Source: Rhodoplanes sp. Z2-YC6860 (GTDB lineage Bacteria; Pseudomonadota; Alphaproteobacteria; Rhizobiales; Xanthobacteraceae). Taken from it: a DNA stretch of 64,000 nt. A model generated the notes under the pieces. It saw only the letters and a program-made list of their open reading frames with translations, had not been told where the DNA came from and ran no database searches. Position numbers and translations under genes: made by a program. Of the stretch, positions 62,750 through 64,000 are shown one piece after another. The stretch covers positions 4,486,029 to 4,550,028 of the forward strand of contig NZ_CP007440.1 of NCBI RefSeq assembly GCF_001579845.1. Reading direction: 5' to 3'. Numbering within the stretch: position 1 is the first letter of the stretch; each line of letters opens with the position of its first letter.

Positions 62750-63625
62750 ATGAGCGAGCAAGCGCCGAACACCACATCAGCTCTTGCCATCATCTGTGGC
62801 GCGGGGACCCTGCCGTTCGCGCTGGCCGACGCTGCGTCAAAGCGCGGCCGCCGCGTGGTGCTGTTCGCGCTGCGTGGTTGGGCCGACCCGCAGCGCGTTG
62901 CGGCCTATCCGCATCACTGGACCTGGATGGGGCAGCTCGACCGCTTCATGCAGATCGCGGCCGAAGAAGGCTGCCGGGACGTGGCCTTCATCGGCTCGGT
63001 GACGCGGCCGTCGCTTTGGACCATTCGTCCGGACCTGCGGGTGCTGCGGCTGATGCCGCAACTCATCCGGATCTTTCGCGGCGGCGACGACCACCTGCAA
63101 TCCGGCATCGGCCGGCTGTTCGAGCAGCACGGCTTCCGGCTGGTCGGCCCAAAGGAGATCGCGCCCGAGCTGATCATGCCGCTCGGCCCGCTCGGCAGCT
63201 GCCTGCCCAGCGAACAGGACCGCGCCGATATCGCGCTTGGGCTTGCTTTGCTCAATGCCACGAGCCCCTTCGACATCGGCCAGGCCGTGGTCGTGGCCAA
63301 CAATCACGTGCTTGCGGTCGAAGGCCCCGAAGGCACCGACCGCACATTGGCCCGCGTGGCGGAGTTGCGCCGCAACGGCCGGTTCCGCTCGTCCTCGGGT
63401 GCCGGCGTTCTGATCAAGGCCGCCAAGGTCGGCCAGGATCAGCGCATCGATCTGCCGACCATCGGACCGCGGACCATCGAGGGCGCGGCCGCGGCGGGGC
63501 TCGCCGGCGTCGCCGTCGTGGCCGGCTCCACCATCGTGGCCGAGCCTGAGCTGATCGCCGCAACGGCCGATCGCGCGAAACTGTTCGTCACCGGCGTCGA
63601 AGCGAGCGGGGTCTCCGTCCCATGA
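62750..63625 (+). CDS. lpxI: UDP-2,3-diacylglucosamine pyrophosphatase LpxI
   Basis: A 291-residue LpxI (DUF1009), the alphaproteobacterial replacement for LpxH that yields lipid X. Typical parts are the opening ALAIICGAGTLPFALADAA, GWADPQRVAAYPHHW, GGDDHLQSGIGRLFEQHGF and the C-terminal GVLIKAAKVGQDQRIDLPTI. Starts 8 bp after lpxA and overlaps lpxB by 4 bp (ATGA). Confidence 0.95.
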   Translation: MSEQAPNTTSALAIICGAGTLPFALADAASKRGRRVVLFALRGWADPQRVAAYPHHWTWMGQLDRFMQIAAEEGCRDVAFIGSVTRPSLWTIRPDLRVLRLMPQLIRIFRGGDDHLQSGIGRLFEQHGFRLVGPKEIAPELIMPLGPLGSCLPSEQDRADIALGLALLNATSPFDIGQAVVVANNHVLAVEGPEGTDRTLARVAELRRNGRFRSSSGAGVLIKAAKVGQDQRIDLPTIGPRTIEGAAAAGLAGVAVVAGSTIVAEPELIAATADRAKLFVTGVEASGVSVP

Positions 63626-64000
63626 GCGCCGCCGACAGTCAGACCAAATTCGGCACGGCAACCGGAAACGAAAGTTCGCCGGAGCGCCGCGATGAGCTCG
63701 AAATATTCCTGATCGCGGTGGAGGAGTCCGGCGACCGCTTGGGTGGCGCGCTGATGCGCGCGCTCAAGCAGCGCGCCAGCGTGCCGCTGCGCTTCACCGG
63801 CGTCGGCGGTCGGGAGATGACGGCGGCCGGCCTTGCGAGCCTGCTGCCCATCGAGGATTTTTCCATCATTGGCTTTGCCGCCATCCCGCGTCGGCTGCCG
63901 CGCATCCTCACGCACATGTACAAGACGGTCCGTGCCGTGCTGGCGCGACGGCCGCACGCTCTCGTGATCATCGACAGCCCGGGCTACACGCTCCGCGTGG
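63622..64000 (+). CDS. lpxB: Lipid-A-disaccharide synthase, N-terminal part
   Basis: The first 126 codons of LpxB, cut by the right edge. The GT-B glycosyltransferase N-domain is recognisable: IFLIAVEESGDRLGGALMRAL, FTGVGGREMTAAGL, MYKTVRAVLARRPHALVIID and SPGYTLRV. An unusually polar N-terminal extension of about 25 residues precedes the core. ATG 63622 overlaps the lpxI stop, so translation is coupled. It joins UDP-diacylglucosamine and lipid X. Confidence 0.95.
   Translation, partial: MSAADSQTKFGTATGNESSPERRDELEIFLIAVEESGDRLGGALMRALKQRASVPLRFTGVGGREMTAAGLASLLPIEDFSIIGFAAIPRRLPRILTHMYKTVRAVLARRPHALVIIDSPGYTLRV

Overview
The window is GC-rich chromosomal DNA from an alphaproteobacterium of the order Hyphomicrobiales (Rhizobiales), most like the Nitrobacteraceae/Xanthobacteraceae (Bradyrhizobium, Rhodopseudomonas, Pseudolabrys type). 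Three things point there: the order nuoA-N, birA, RNase J, mce, DUF1467, proS, lolC/E, lolD, dnaE; the rpsB-tsf-pyrH-frr-uppS-cdsA-dxr-rseP-bamA-fabZ-lpxA-lpxI-lpxB block; and a LexA operator of the alphaproteobacterial GTTC-N7-GTTC type. The assignment is by eye, without a database search.

Bases 1-17,650 are an accessory-looking region. It holds four Bug/TctC-type periplasmic binding proteins with no TctA/TctB membrane partners, a protein with three Rid (YjgF) domains in one chain, an orphan Flp pilin with a clear terminator, an NMT1/SsuA-like binding protein, an autotransporter with seven 21-22-residue passenger repeats, AraC and LuxR regulators, a VOC protein, two tail-to-tail GH13 enzymes, a DUF1993 gene broken by one extra T, and a cupin.

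Bases 17,958-33,072 encode all 14 subunits of respiratory complex I in one tightly packed operon. Two non-nuo genes are wedged in: a small cupin between nuoB and nuoC, and a GFA/CENP-V-fold zinc protein between nuoC and nuoD. A palindromic repeat lies between nuoK and nuoL, and NuoL carries an 11-histidine insert near its N-terminus. Downstream follow birA, rnj, mce, a DUF1467 gene, proS and the Lol lipoprotein-export pair.

Bases 39,934-41,053 are the most interesting stretch. A 510-bp element with 13-bp perfect inverted ends carries one small ORF. Seven bases beyond it starts a promoter overlapped by two LexA boxes facing each other, which drives a 32-residue single-span membrane protein. 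The layout resembles SOS-induced cell-division inhibitors such as Caulobacter SidA. dnaE follows, then a VOC gene, two paralogous Bug proteins, an FAD monooxygenase and a ycjX-ycjF pair.

Bases 50,957-64,000 hold the translation and envelope block: ribosomal protein S2 (behind a strong promoter and a foldable leader), EF-Ts, UMP kinase, ribosome recycling factor, isoprenoid and phospholipid enzymes, RseP, BamA and lipid A synthesis. The gene usually found between bamA and fabZ, lpxD, is absent here. The window ends inside lpxB.
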